Shown in pieces: positions 52,398-62,620 of a DNA stretch of 64,000 bases; position 1 is the stretch's first letter, and each line of letters opens with the position of its first letter. The stretch comes from CALBZE01 sp036381255 (GTDB lineage: Bacteria; Gemmatimonadota; Gemmatimonadetes; Longimicrobiales; RSA9). A model generated the notes under the pieces. That model had not been told where the DNA came from, did no database searches, and saw nothing but the letters and a program-made list of their open reading frames with translations. Location: NCBI GenBank assembly GCA_036381255.1, contig DASVDG010000131.1:1-64000 (forward strand), read 5' to 3'. The translations under genes were made by a program, and so were the position numbers.

Positions 52398-54404
52398 TCA
52401 TCGCAGTGATTCGCTGGCCCGCTCCGCGACGGCGGAGGCGAGCGCCATGATCGTGACCTGCGGCGGCACGCCGACGGAGGTCGGGAAGAGGGAGGCGTCG
52501 CAGACGAAGATGCCGGGCGCGCCGCGGACGGCGCCGGTGGGGTCGATGGCGCTCGTCGCGGCGTCGGCGCCCATGGCGCAGCTCGCCTGGGGGTGGACGG
52601 AGCTGAGCGGCGTGGTGTGGCGGCGCAGTCGAGCGTCGGCCATTGCGTCGGCGAGGGTCGCCTCGTCGTGGACGGCGGGCGCGCCGGCGAGCGGGAGGTG
52701 CACGCGACGGGCGCCGGCGGCGAGGTAGATGCGGGCGAGCGCCTCGATGCCGCGGAGCAGCGATCGGCGGTCGTGGCGGCCCGGCCAGTAGGCGGCAAGC
52801 GGTCGCCCGCCGGGTCCGACGCGGACGCGGCCAGCGCTCTCGTCGTGGAGCAGGACGGATGCCGAGGCGAGGCGGGGCAGCTCGCGCATGATGGCGCGAT
52901 GGCGTGCGCCGAGGCCGGGCGCGAGCGTGCCCATGAGGCCGGGCCAGGGGGCGGGGTTGGGGAGCAGGAGGAATCCGCGGCGTCCGTCGTGGAAGAAGGA
53001 GGCGAACTCCTCGACGAGGACGGCCTGGGGCAGGCCGCGCCAGGCGATGATGTCGTTGTCGAACGCGGCGATCACGGTGGCCGCGGGGTGGAGCCGCAGC
53101 CCGTGGCCGACGCGGTCGTTCCCGAGTCCGCTGCGCAGGAGCAGCGCGGGCGTCTCGAGCGCGCCGGCGCCGAGCAGCACGACGGGCGCCTGGATCACGG
53201 CGCGCCGACCGGTCGGCCGGCCGTCGGCGTCGCGGAGCGTGCAGACGACGCGGCGCGCGCCGGCCGTGCCCTCGATCCGTTCCACGGCCGCATCGGCCAG
53301 GATCCGCGCGCCCGCGTCGAGCGCGCGCGGCACGAACGTCAGCGCCGCGTTGTTCTTGCGATCGTACGCGCAGCCGAGCATGCAGTAGCCGCACCCCGAG
53401 CATTCGATGCGGTTGTGCAGCGCGAGGCGCCAGCGCCAGCCGAGGCGATCCGCGCCGCGGCGCAGCGCGTCGTTGTTGGGGTTGATGCGGTCGGCCGGGA
53501 TCGGCACCGCGCGGAGCGTCTTGATCGCGTCGGCGACGTGGCGGTCGAGCTCGGCGTCGTCGATGGCGAAGCCGTGCTCGTCGCGCCAGCGGCCGACGAT
53601 CCCGGCGGGCGGTCCGTAGACCAGGCCGGTGTTGTGCAGCGTCGAGCCGCCGACGCCGCGTCCCTGGAGGATCGCGATCGCCTTGTCCGCCGTCGCGCGC
53701 AGCCCGGCCTCGTGGTAGAGCAGCGGCAGCATCTCGAGTTCCCGCTGCGAGTACTCGGCCGCGGTGGGCGCACCGCCGGCCTCGACGCCGACGACATCGA
53801 CGCCGAGTGCGGCGAGCCGGGCCAGCGCGGCGGCGCCGCCGGCGCCGATCCCGATGACGACGGCTTCGGCGCGGAGGCGCAGGTCGGCGTCCACGCGCCG
53901 GCCGAGGGTGATGCCGGCGACCGGGCCGGAGCCGAGCTCGGGCAACGGCGCGGAGCGCGCCCGGCGGGATGTAGACCCGGCGGCGGGCGCGCTCGGGCGG
54001 CTCACCGCGGGCACGTCCACGCGCCCGAGCCACGGCCCGTCGTAGCCGACGGCGGGCCACGCGGCATCGCGGCCGTAGTACGCGAGCATCGACAGCGCCT
54101 TCAGCACCGCGGCGCCCTGCCGGCGCGGCGCGAGGCGGCTCGACGCCCAGGCGGCGAGGTACGCCTCGCGGTCGGCCGGCGGCAGCGTCGTGAACCGGCC
54201 CGGCCGGAGGCGGAGGAGCGGTGCGCCGTACTCCAGCGCCAGGAGCAGCGCCCGGAGCTGGAACCGGTCTACGCGGGAGAGACGCTCCAGGAACGGCGCC
54301 ACCGCATCCGCCGCATCGGCGCCCGCGGGCTCGCCCGTCGCCGCGCCTACGACCGCCGTGAAGATTCGCTTCTCGACCGGGCTCCACCCGGCTGATGTCT
54401 CCAT
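52398..54404 (-). CDS. GMC oxidoreductase, long-chain alcohol oxidase-like
   Basis: A 668-aa flavoprotein. The N-terminal about 140 aa (EKRIFTAVVGAATGEP to YGRDAAWPAVGYDGPW) match the helical lead segment of fatty-alcohol oxidases and gluconate dehydrogenase subunit 3-like domains. The FAD site is AVVIGIGAGGAAALARLAAL, followed by QGRGVGGSTLHNTGL. A Cys cluster CSGCGYCMLGC lies mid-protein. HPQASCAMG and VCDASLFPTSVGVPPQVTIM form the C-terminal active-site block. It probably oxidises an alcohol; the acceptor is unknown. No clear Shine-Dalgarno is seen at 54404. Confidence 0.85.
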   Translation of the reverse strand: METSAGWSPVEKRIFTAVVGAATGEPAGADAADAVAPFLERLSRVDRFQLRALLLALEYGAPLLRLRPGRFTTLPPADREAYLAAWASSRLAPRRQGAAVLKALSMLAYYGRDAAWPAVGYDGPWLGRVDVPAVSRPSAPAAGSTSRRARSAPLPELGSGPVAGITLGRRVDADLRLRAEAVVIGIGAGGAAALARLAALGVDVVGVEAGGAPTAAEYSQRELEMLPLLYHEAGLRATADKAIAILQGRGVGGSTLHNTGLVYGPPAGIVGRWRDEHGFAIDDAELDRHVADAIKTLRAVPIPADRINPNNDALRRGADRLGWRWRLALHNRIECSGCGYCMLGCAYDRKNNAALTFVPRALDAGARILADAAVERIEGTAGARRVVCTLRDADGRPTGRRAVIQAPVVLLGAGALETPALLLRSGLGNDRVGHGLRLHPAATVIAAFDNDIIAWRGLPQAVLVEEFASFFHDGRRGFLLLPNPAPWPGLMGTLAPGLGARHRAIMRELPRLASASVLLHDESAGRVRVGPGGRPLAAYWPGRHDRRSLLRGIEALARIYLAAGARRVHLPLAGAPAVHDEATLADAMADARLRRHTTPLSSVHPQASCAMGADAATSAIDPTGAVRGAPGIFVCDASLFPTSVGVPPQVTIMALASAVAERASESLR

Positions 54405-54515
54405 GCGATCGAAGGTAAAGCGACGACGCGCCGGCGTACAGGCGCACGATCGGGCCCGGGCGCGCCGATCTTCGGTGCGACGCCCGGGCCGCCCGCTCCG
54501 GCTACGACCGCGCCG

Positions 54516-54971
54516 CTACCCGGCCGCGCCCACCGACGACCGCCGCGGCGAGGACGTCGGCCGGTGCGCGCCGCCCGAATTCTGCTCCTGCGCCCGCAGC
54601 ACCGTCAGACACCAGATCTGCGCCGCGCGGTAGATCAACTCCTCCTCGCTCCGCCCCTCGAACGTCGTCTCGATCGGCTCCGGGAACGGCGTCACCATCC
54701 GCTGGCCGGTCTGCGGGTCGACCTCTACTATTCGGTCGAGACTGGCGTCCGCCGCCACGCCGCGGCTGCCATCCTCCAGCGAAGCCGAGCGGTTCCAGTT
54801 CACGGTCCATGGCGCTTCGACGGCGTAGCCGTCGGAGAACTCGATCGTCGTCGTCAGCCGGTTGCCGTCCAGGTCCGCCCGGCACGCCGGCGCATTGGCG
54901 GGTGCCTGGGCACTCAGCCCGACGGGCGCCACGAGCGCCAGGGCCGCGACGGCTGTCATCAGAAAACGCAT
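54516..54971 (-). CDS. Small secreted protein of unknown family
   Basis: A 151-aa protein with a clear signal peptide (MRFLMTAVAALALVAPVGLSAQA). The mature part has two Cys (ACRADLDGN and QIWCLTVLR) that could form a disulfide, a strand-rich middle (RLTTTIEFSDGYAVEAPWTV) and a Ser/Arg-rich tail. I recognise no family. GGAGG precedes the ATG. It is divergent from the MFS gene with overlapping promoter elements. Confidence 0.7.
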   Translation of the reverse strand: MRFLMTAVAALALVAPVGLSAQAPANAPACRADLDGNRLTTTIEFSDGYAVEAPWTVNWNRSASLEDGSRGVAADASLDRIVEVDPQTGQRMVTPFPEPIETTFEGRSEEELIYRAAQIWCLTVLRAQEQNSGGAHRPTSSPRRSSVGAAG

Positions 54972-55029
54972 GCGTCCTCCCGCGTCGACTTCCGCTGGTA
55001 GAGGCGGGCGAAAAACCCGTCTCTGGCGT

Positions 55030-55057
55030 GATATAAAACAGCAAGAATAGGTCCCAA
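55030..55057 (-). promoter_or_regulatory. Divergent promoter region of the secreted-protein and MFS genes
   Basis: On the minus strand: TTGGGA (55052-55057), 16-nt spacer, TATATC (55030-55035). On the plus strand a TATAAA (55032-55037) shares the same bases and could be the -10 of the MFS gene, though I see no matching -35. Confidence 0.4.
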
Positions 55058-55060
55058 CCG

Positions 55061-56407
55061 GTGAGCGGCATTCTCATGCGGCATCAGCGTTTAGGCGATC
55101 GGGCGGTGCGGGGGCTCAGGGCGGTCGTGCGAGGGAACGTGTTGTGGCTCGGGGTGGTCTCGCTGCTGAACGACACGGCGAGCGAGATGATCTTCCCGCT
55201 GCTGCCAGTGTTCCTGGTGCAGGTGCTGGGTGCGGGGCCGGCGTTTCTCGGGCTGGTCGAGGGGGTGGCGGAGAGCACGGCGAGCCTGGTCAAGCTGGGC
55301 GGCGGGTGGATTTCGGACCGGCTGGGTCGGCGCAAGGCGCTGGTGGGGTGGGGTTACGGGATCGCGGGTGCGGTGCGGCCACTGGTCGCGCTGGCGACGG
55401 CGCCGTGGCAGGTGCTGGCGGTGCGGTTCACGGACCGGCTCGGCAAGGGGGTGCGCACGGCGCCGCGGGACGCGCTGCTGGCGGAGTCGGCGCCGCCGGA
55501 TCGGCGCGGCGCTGCGTTCGGCTTCCATCGTGCGGCGGACCACGTGGGCGCGGTGCTGGGACCGCTGCTCGCGGCGGGGCTGCTACTGGCGTACCCGGGC
55601 CGGCTGCGGTGGGTGTTCGCGCTGTCGGCGGTTCCGAGCGTGCTCGCGGTGTGGCTCGTGGTGTGGCGGGTCCGGGAGCAGGCGGGGCCGGCGGCGCGCG
55701 TGGAGGGTGGTGCGGCGCGGGGCGTGGGGGAGGACCGCGGCGTGGGTGCGGCGGGCGCGGTGGGGGGTGGCGAAGACCGGAGCGAGCCACCGCTGCCGGG
55801 TGCGGCCGGGGCGGTCCGGGGTGCCGCGCGGGTGCTGGAGCCGCGGTTCCGGAGTTTCCTGGGCGTGGTTCTGCTCTTCACGCTCGGCAACGCATCAGAC
55901 GCATTCCTGCTGCTCCGGGCGGAGCAGCTCGGCGTGTCGGTCGCGCTGCTGCCGATCCTGTGGGGCGCGCTGCACGTGAGCAAGTCGCTCTGGAGCGTGC
56001 CGGGCGGCGTCCTCGCGGATCGCGTCGGGTCGGGCCGCGTGGTCGTCGGCGGGTGGATCGTCTACGCGGCGGTCTACGCCGGGTTCGCACTGGCCGGAGC
56101 GGAGTGGCACGCGTGGGCGCTGTTCCTGGCGTACGGCCTGTTCTTCGGGCTGACGGAAGCGCCGGAGAAGGCGCTGGTCGCGAGCCTGGCGGTCGGCGGG
56201 CGGCGTGGCACGGCGTTCGGCGTCTACCACCTCGTCATCGGGCTGGCGGCGTTCCCTTCGAGCGTGGTCTTCGGCGCGATCTGGGAGGCGTTCGGCGCGC
56301 GCGTCGCGTTCCTTGCCGGTGCGGCGGTTGCACTGCTGGCGGCCGGGCTGCTGCCGTTGGCGCTGCGCGCGGGCCGCGGCGGGGACGGTGTCCGTGGCGC
56401 GGCGTGA
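55061..56407 (+). CDS. MFS transporter
   Basis: A 448-aa protein with 12 membrane helices in two halves, split by a Gly/Glu-rich central loop (about residues 207-260). The loop after TM2 has GGGWISDRLGRRKALVG, the MFS signature. The GLVEGVAESTASLVKLGGGW and DRLGKGVRTAPRDAL stretches recall drug-efflux-like MFS proteins of Bacteroidota and Proteobacteria. The substrate is unknown. The start is GTG 55061 or ATG 55076. Codon use shifts to GTG/GCG-rich, plausible but not foreign. Confidence 0.88.
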   Translation: MSGILMRHQRLGDRAVRGLRAVVRGNVLWLGVVSLLNDTASEMIFPLLPVFLVQVLGAGPAFLGLVEGVAESTASLVKLGGGWISDRLGRRKALVGWGYGIAGAVRPLVALATAPWQVLAVRFTDRLGKGVRTAPRDALLAESAPPDRRGAAFGFHRAADHVGAVLGPLLAAGLLLAYPGRLRWVFALSAVPSVLAVWLVVWRVREQAGPAARVEGGAARGVGEDRGVGAAGAVGGGEDRSEPPLPGAAGAVRGAARVLEPRFRSFLGVVLLFTLGNASDAFLLLRAEQLGVSVALLPILWGALHVSKSLWSVPGGVLADRVGSGRVVVGGWIVYAAVYAGFALAGAEWHAWALFLAYGLFFGLTEAPEKALVASLAVGGRRGTAFGVYHLVIGLAAFPSSVVFGAIWEAFGARVAFLAGAAVALLAAGLLPLALRAGRGGDGVRGAA

Positions 56408-56451
56408 AGTCGGGTCGGCGACGGGCGCGGCGGCCGCACGGTCGCGTTTTC

Positions 56452-56480
56452 TTGTTGCACGGCGGTGCGTTCCGTATGTT
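56452..56480 (+). promoter_or_regulatory. Candidate promoter of the sulfurase-trmJ pair
   Basis: TTGTTG (56452-56457), 17-nt spacer, TATGTT (56475-56480); UTR about 60 nt. Confidence 0.45.
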
Positions 56481-56545
56481 TGGGGCCGGATGTAAAGGCG
56501 CCCGCCGCCCCGGACGGCGGTCGACGGTCGGAGAGGGAGAACGCG

Positions 56546-57943
56546 ATGGACGAGGTGATGCGCGCGCTGCGTGCGCGGGAATTCAGTAGACTCGACGCGG
56601 CCGGGCACGTGTACCTGGACCACACGGGGAGCGCGCTCTACCCGGAGTCGCTGGTGCGGGCGCACGCGGAGCTGCTCGCGGGCGGCGTGTACGGCAACCC
56701 GCATTCGCGGAACCCGACGTCGCGGGCGAGCACGGCGGTGGTCGAAGCGGCGCGCGCCCGGATCCTGGAGTTCTTCGACGCGGATCCGGAGGAGTACGAG
56801 GCGATCTTCACGCTGAACGCGAGCGGCGCGCTGAAGCTGGTGGGCGAGGCGTACCCGTTCGGCGCGGGCTCGCGATTCCGGCTCGCGGCGGACAACCACA
56901 ACTCGGTCAACGGGATCCGCGAGTTCGCGGCGTCGCGGGGCGCGGACGTGCGGTACCTGCACCTCGACCACGACCTCAGGATCCGGGACGTCGAAGCGGA
57001 GCTCTCCGGCGCGGACCGCTCGAAGCCGAACCTGTTCGCGTACCCGGCGCAGTCGAACTTCTCCGGCGTGAAGCACCCGCTGGAGTGGATCGAGCTGGCG
57101 CACGAGCTGGGGTACGACGTGCTCCTCGACTCGGCGGCGTACGTGCCGACGAATCCGCTCAGCCTGCGTCGGGTGAAGCCGGACTTCGCGACGGTGTCGT
57201 TCTACAAGATGTTCGGCTTCCCGACGGGCGTCGGCGCGCTGCTCGCGCGGCGCGAGGCGCTCGGCAGGCTGCAGCGGCCGTGGTTCGGCGGTGGGACCGT
57301 ACGCTTCGTCTCGGCGCAGAACCAGGTGCGCATCCTCTACCGGAACTGCGCGGCGTTCGAGGACGGCACGCTCAACTTCCTGAGCATCGCGGCGATCCCG
57401 GCGGGGCTCGACTTCCTGGACGGGCTCGGCATGGGCCGGATCCAGGCGCACATCGCGGAGCTGACGGGGCTCTTGCTCCAGGAGCTGAAATCGTTGCGGC
57501 ATCCGACGGGCGAGCCGCTGGTCCGGATCTACGGGCCGCAGGGCACGGAAGGCCGCGGCGGCACGGTCGCGTTCAACCTCGTCGACCCGAGCGGCAAGGT
57601 GATCGACTGCCGGGTGGTCGAGCTCGCCGCCGCCGAGGCGGGGATCTCGCTGCGGACCGGGTATTTCTGCAATCCCGGCGCAGCCGAGACATCGTTCGAG
57701 CTGCCGGAGGACGAGGCGCTGCGGTGCTACCAGGAGCTCGCCGGCGACGACTTCACGCTCTCGCAGTTCTCCGTCTGCCTTCACGACAAGCCGGTCGGCG
57801 CGATCCGCGCGTCGGTCGGCCTCTGCAACGACGAGCGCGACATCGCGGCGCTGACCATGCTGCTGCGGCGCTGGGCGGGCGTCTCGGCGGCGGGCGCGGC
57901 GGCCGCCGCGACGTCGCCGGGCAGGGGCGCGGCATCGGCATGA
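56546..57943 (+). CDS. Class V aminotransferase, molybdenum-cofactor-sulfurase-like
   Basis: A 465-aa PLP enzyme. The start VYLDHTGSALYPESLV and GNPHSRNPTSRASTAVVEAA resemble the NifS domain of eukaryotic MOCOS more than SufS/IscS. PLP lysine Lys221 is in SFYKMFGFPTGVGALL, and a conserved Cys lies in GYFCNPGAAE. MOCOS moves sulfur from L-cysteine onto the molybdenum cofactor. No MOSC domain follows, and no molybdoenzyme lies in the window, so the acceptor is unknown. The stop overlaps the trmJ-like start (ATGA). GGGAGA precedes the ATG at 56546. Confidence 0.8.
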   Translation: MDEVMRALRAREFSRLDAAGHVYLDHTGSALYPESLVRAHAELLAGGVYGNPHSRNPTSRASTAVVEAARARILEFFDADPEEYEAIFTLNASGALKLVGEAYPFGAGSRFRLAADNHNSVNGIREFAASRGADVRYLHLDHDLRIRDVEAELSGADRSKPNLFAYPAQSNFSGVKHPLEWIELAHELGYDVLLDSAAYVPTNPLSLRRVKPDFATVSFYKMFGFPTGVGALLARREALGRLQRPWFGGGTVRFVSAQNQVRILYRNCAAFEDGTLNFLSIAAIPAGLDFLDGLGMGRIQAHIAELTGLLLQELKSLRHPTGEPLVRIYGPQGTEGRGGTVAFNLVDPSGKVIDCRVVELAAAEAGISLRTGYFCNPGAAETSFELPEDEALRCYQELAGDDFTLSQFSVCLHDKPVGAIRASVGLCNDERDIAALTMLLRRWAGVSAAGAAAAATSPGRGAASA

Positions 57944-58722
57944 CGGACCGCGCCCCCTCCGGGCGCGCGGCGGCGCTCGCGAACATCGTCATCGTCCTCA
58001 ACGAGACGCAGGACCTGGTCAACATCGCCGGCGCCGTACGCGCGATGATGAACATGGGGCTGCGCCGCATGCGCCTCGTCCGGCCGGCCGAATTCGACGC
58101 CTACCGCATCGCCGGGATCGCGCACGGCTCCGAGGCGATCATCGAGCGGATCGAATTCTTCGACACGCTGCGCGACGCCGTCGCCGATGCGGCGCACGTG
58201 GTCGGCACCACGGCGCGGCGGCGGACCGCGGCGTACGTCTGGCAGCACCCGCGCGAGGCGGCGCCGGAGCTGCTGCGCATCGCGCTGGAAGGCCAGGGGC
58301 CCGTCGCGATCGTGTTCGGGCGGGAGGACAAGGGGCTCTCCAACGAGGAGCTCGACCTGTGCGACCGGGCGCTGACCGTGCCGACCGACCCGGAGCACTG
58401 GTCGCTGAACCTGGCGCAGGCGGTGCTCCTCGTCGCCTACGAGCTGCGGATGGCCGGCCCCGCGGCCCGGGCACCGCTGCCGACCCACCGCAAGGCCGCG
58501 CCCCGGCGCGCGAACGCCGAGGAGATGCAACGGCTGTTCGCGGCGACGGAGGACGCGCTCCACATCATCGAATTCTTCAAGAAGCGCAACCCGGAAGCGA
58601 TCATGCGGTCCGTACGCGCGATCGCCCGGAGAGCCGACCTCGATTCGAGAGAGGCCGGGCTGCTCCGGGCGATGGCGATCGAAGTGCGGAAGTTCTTCGA
58701 GCGCGTCGCTACTCGGCGGTGA
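57940..58722 (+). CDS. trmJ: SPOUT tRNA/rRNA methyltransferase, TrmJ-like
   Basis: A 260-aa SPOUT-fold enzyme. NIVIVLNETQDLVNIAGAVR, VAIVFGREDKGLSNEELDLC and WSLNLAQAVLLVAYELR are the trefoil-knot SAM motifs of the TrmH/TrmJ family, closest to TrmJ (2'-O-methylation of tRNA position 32). A helical C-terminal extension (EDALHIIEFFKKRNPEAIM) fits TrmJ as well. It is coupled by ATGA to the sulfurase gene. Its last 14 nt overlap the convergent actF gene. Confidence 0.75.
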   Translation: MTDRAPSGRAAALANIVIVLNETQDLVNIAGAVRAMMNMGLRRMRLVRPAEFDAYRIAGIAHGSEAIIERIEFFDTLRDAVADAAHVVGTTARRRTAAYVWQHPREAAPELLRIALEGQGPVAIVFGREDKGLSNEELDLCDRALTVPTDPEHWSLNLAQAVLLVAYELRMAGPAARAPLPTHRKAAPRRANAEEMQRLFAATEDALHIIEFFKKRNPEAIMRSVRAIARRADLDSREAGLLRAMAIEVRKFFERVATRR

Positions 58723-60013
58723 CCGCCGCCGTCCCCGGCGGCTCCTCGGACGACAGCATCAGCGCCTCCTCGGTGGCCGGCTGCCAGAGCTGGACGACCG
58801 GGAACTTCGTCGCGAACCAGACCGCCGAGGCGATGAACAGCCCGGCGAAGGCCAACGCCGTCCCGACCTCCTGCCACCCGAGCGGCAGCGACTCGGCGCC
58901 CGGGTAGAACGACGGGTAGACCAGGATGTAGCGCTCGAACCAGAGCCCGAGCAGCACGAGCGAGGCGAAGGTCGCCAGGATCGCGGGTACCCGCTTCGGC
59001 GCGGCGCCGAGCAGCCCGAAGAACGGCAGCACGAAGATCAGGAAGAGCACCGCCATCGAGATGCCGTCGTACGGCGGCCCGAGCCGCTCGACGAGGAACG
59101 ACTGTTCCCACGGCAGCAGGCCGTACCAGATCACGATGAACTGGGCCCAGAACAGGTACGCCCAGAAGATGCAGAACGCGAACTGCAGCTTGCCCAGGTC
59201 GTGGAACTGCGGAGCGCCGATCACGCCGTCCAGCCCCAGCTTGCTCCGGTAGACGACCGTGAAGACGATCGTCGCCGCGAGCCCGCCGAGGAAGCCGGCC
59301 ATGAAGAAGTACGGCCCGATCAGGGTGCTGAACCAGTGCGGGTCCTGCGACTGCACGAAGTCGAACGCGACGACGGTCAGCGCGAGCGCCCAGGTCAGCG
59401 CGAGGATCGGTCCGAGGACGAGCAGCCGCTTGTAGGCGCGCTCCTCCTCCGCATGCTGCCCGCGCCAGCCGCGGCTCAGGCGCGCGTACAGCCCCTTCAG
59501 CCGTGCGGGCGCTTCATCGCGCAGCATCCCGGCATCCGGCCGGAGCGCCCAGTAGGCGAACGCGAGCGAGAGCGCGACCATCGCCGCGAGCAGCACGATG
59601 TTGCGCGTGACGAGGAACGGGATGTTCAGGTACGTCGCCTTCGCGCCGTGCAGCTCCTCGTGGAGCCAGTGGAAGATCGGCTCGGGCCGCAGCAGCAGCG
59701 GGAACAGCAGCACGTACCAGATCGGCAGGAACGCGACGAAGCCGAGCGCGATGCGCCGGACAGGGCGCGCCCACAGGCCGCGGGCGAGGATCACCGCCAC
59801 GGCGACCATCACCGCGCCCTGCGCCATGCTGCCGAAATAGAGCCAGTTGAACAGGTACGCCCGCCACGCGCGGTCGGCGTCGGTCATGAGCGCGGCGACG
59901 AACGCCGCGGCGCCGATGCCGAGCAGCAGCAGGCTCGCCAGCAGCGCCGGCTTCGGGAAGCCCTCGAAGCGGCGCACCGGGATCTCGACTTCTTCGAACG
60001 TATCGTGCGCCAT
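58709..60013 (-). CDS. actF: Alternative complex III subunit ActF (quinol:cytochrome c oxidoreductase)
   Basis: A 434-aa membrane protein with about ten helices. The layout (YLFNWLYFGSMAQGAVMVAV, FVVQ-like helices, WFSTLIGPYFFMAGFLGGLA, WAQFIVIWYGLLPWEQSF) matches ActF. It is a quinone-side membrane subunit related to ActC. The complex oxidises quinol and passes electrons to cytochrome c or a terminal oxidase. GGGAGG precedes the ATG, 4 nt after actE. The 3' end overlaps the convergent trmJ-like gene by 14 nt. Confidence 0.9.
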   Translation of the reverse strand: MAHDTFEEVEIPVRRFEGFPKPALLASLLLLGIGAAAFVAALMTDADRAWRAYLFNWLYFGSMAQGAVMVAVAVILARGLWARPVRRIALGFVAFLPIWYVLLFPLLLRPEPIFHWLHEELHGAKATYLNIPFLVTRNIVLLAAMVALSLAFAYWALRPDAGMLRDEAPARLKGLYARLSRGWRGQHAEEERAYKRLLVLGPILALTWALALTVVAFDFVQSQDPHWFSTLIGPYFFMAGFLGGLAATIVFTVVYRSKLGLDGVIGAPQFHDLGKLQFAFCIFWAYLFWAQFIVIWYGLLPWEQSFLVERLGPPYDGISMAVLFLIFVLPFFGLLGAAPKRVPAILATFASLVLLGLWFERYILVYPSFYPGAESLPLGWQEVGTALAFAGLFIASAVWFATKFPVVQLWQPATEEALMLSSEEPPGTAAVTAE

Positions 60014-60017
60014 CGTC

Positions 60018-60623
60018 TTACCTCCCCGTCGGCGCGGCCGGCTGCGCTTGGGCGGCGGTCTGCTGGAGCCGCCGCACGTAGTTCACGATCAGCCAGCGAT
60101 CGCGGTCCGGCACGCGCCCGCCGTACGCCGGCATGAGCCCGCGCCCGGCCCAGATGATCCCGTAAATGTACTCGTCCGAGAACCCCCGCGCCCGCGGCGT
60201 CAGCAGCGACGGGATGAGCCGGGGGTAGCTCCCGGTGGCCGTGACCGGGCCGTTGCCTGATCCCGTCGGGCCGTGGCAGACGGCGCAGTACGTCTCGAAC
60301 TGCGCCTGCCCCGCGGCGACGGTCTCGTCGTTCATCGGGAACGGGTTCTCGAGCGAGTCCGCCAACGAGACGAGCCACGACTCCGGGGTGAGCCCCTTCG
60401 GCGGCGTGACCGCCGGCAGCTCGCCGCCCGGCGAGGCGAACGGGACCGCGTTCGGCGGCGGCACGCGCGGCGCCTCGTACGGATCGAACGCCGGCGACTC
60501 CTCCATGAAGCTGAAAAACGGTATGCTCGCCAACAGGTTGTCGAGCGCCGTACACCCACCGGCCGTCATCGCCAGCGCCGCGACGGCGACGAGGCGGGCG
60601 ACCGAATGATTCCGACTATTCAA
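60018..60623 (-). CDS. actE: Alternative complex III subunit ActE (monoheme cytochrome c lipoprotein)
   Basis: A 201-aa lipoprotein (lipobox TAGGC, Cys24) with one haem site CAVCHG and a distal Met in GRGLMPAYGG. The TTG start lies within the end of actD (8-nt overlap), with GGAGG at 6-nt spacing. ActE takes electrons from the complex on the periplasmic side. Confidence 0.92.
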   Translation of the reverse strand: MNSRNHSVARLVAVAALAMTAGGCTALDNLLASIPFFSFMEESPAFDPYEAPRVPPPNAVPFASPGGELPAVTPPKGLTPESWLVSLADSLENPFPMNDETVAAGQAQFETYCAVCHGPTGSGNGPVTATGSYPRLIPSLLTPRARGFSDEYIYGIIWAGRGLMPAYGGRVPDRDRWLIVNYVRRLQQTAAQAQPAAPTGR

Positions 60624-61149
60624 CGGTTACCTCCTCCGGCCACTCCCGGATCTGGACCGCCCCGCTCTCCTCCATGATCGACCGCACGGCGCCCATCCCG
60701 GCGGGCGCGGTCGACGCGAAGATCCCGAAACGGCCGCCCGAGAACGTCGGATCGTAGATGACCCGCTTGCGCAGGTGCGGCAGCCGCGCGTTGATGAACA
60801 GGCCGAGCACCGTCGCCAGCGCGCCGAACAGGATCGTCAGCTCGAAGGCGATGATCACGAACGGCGGCAGCGAGATGATCGGCTTGCCGCCCGTGATCAG
60901 CGGCCAATCCAGCGACGTCCAGATCGGCAGTGCGAAGCCGGTCGCCGTGCCGGTCAGCGCGCCGACGATCGTGAACATGCGGACCGGGCTCTCGGGCGTG
61001 TCCAGCGCGTGCTCCAGCTCGTGCCGCGGCGCCGGCGAGAAGACGACGATGTCCTTGACGCCTTTTTCGCGCAGTTCCTCGATCGCGGCCGCCGTCGCAT
61101 CGACCTCCGCGAAGATGCCCAGTACGCCGGGCTCCCTATGATTGCTCAT
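60616..61149 (-). CDS. actD: Alternative complex III subunit ActD (DUF3341)
   Basis: A 177-aa protein with two membrane helices (MFTIVGALTGTATGFALPIW and FVIIAFELTILFGALATVLG). The N-terminal AEVDATAAAIEELREKG and late PTFSGGRFGIF stretches are typical of DUF3341. It anchors or stabilises the complex. It overlaps actE. Confidence 0.92.
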   Translation of the reverse strand: MSNHREPGVLGIFAEVDATAAAIEELREKGVKDIVVFSPAPRHELEHALDTPESPVRMFTIVGALTGTATGFALPIWTSLDWPLITGGKPIISLPPFVIIAFELTILFGALATVLGLFINARLPHLRKRVIYDPTFSGGRFGIFASTAPAGMGAVRSIMEESGAVQIREWPEEVTVE

Positions 61150-61204
61150 GACCCCCGCTCCTCGATACCAAGCCCTGCCCCCGTGAAGCGCCGTGCCGCC
61201 GTCA

Positions 61205-62614
<1,410 letters not shown>

Positions 62615-62620
62615 GCTCGC

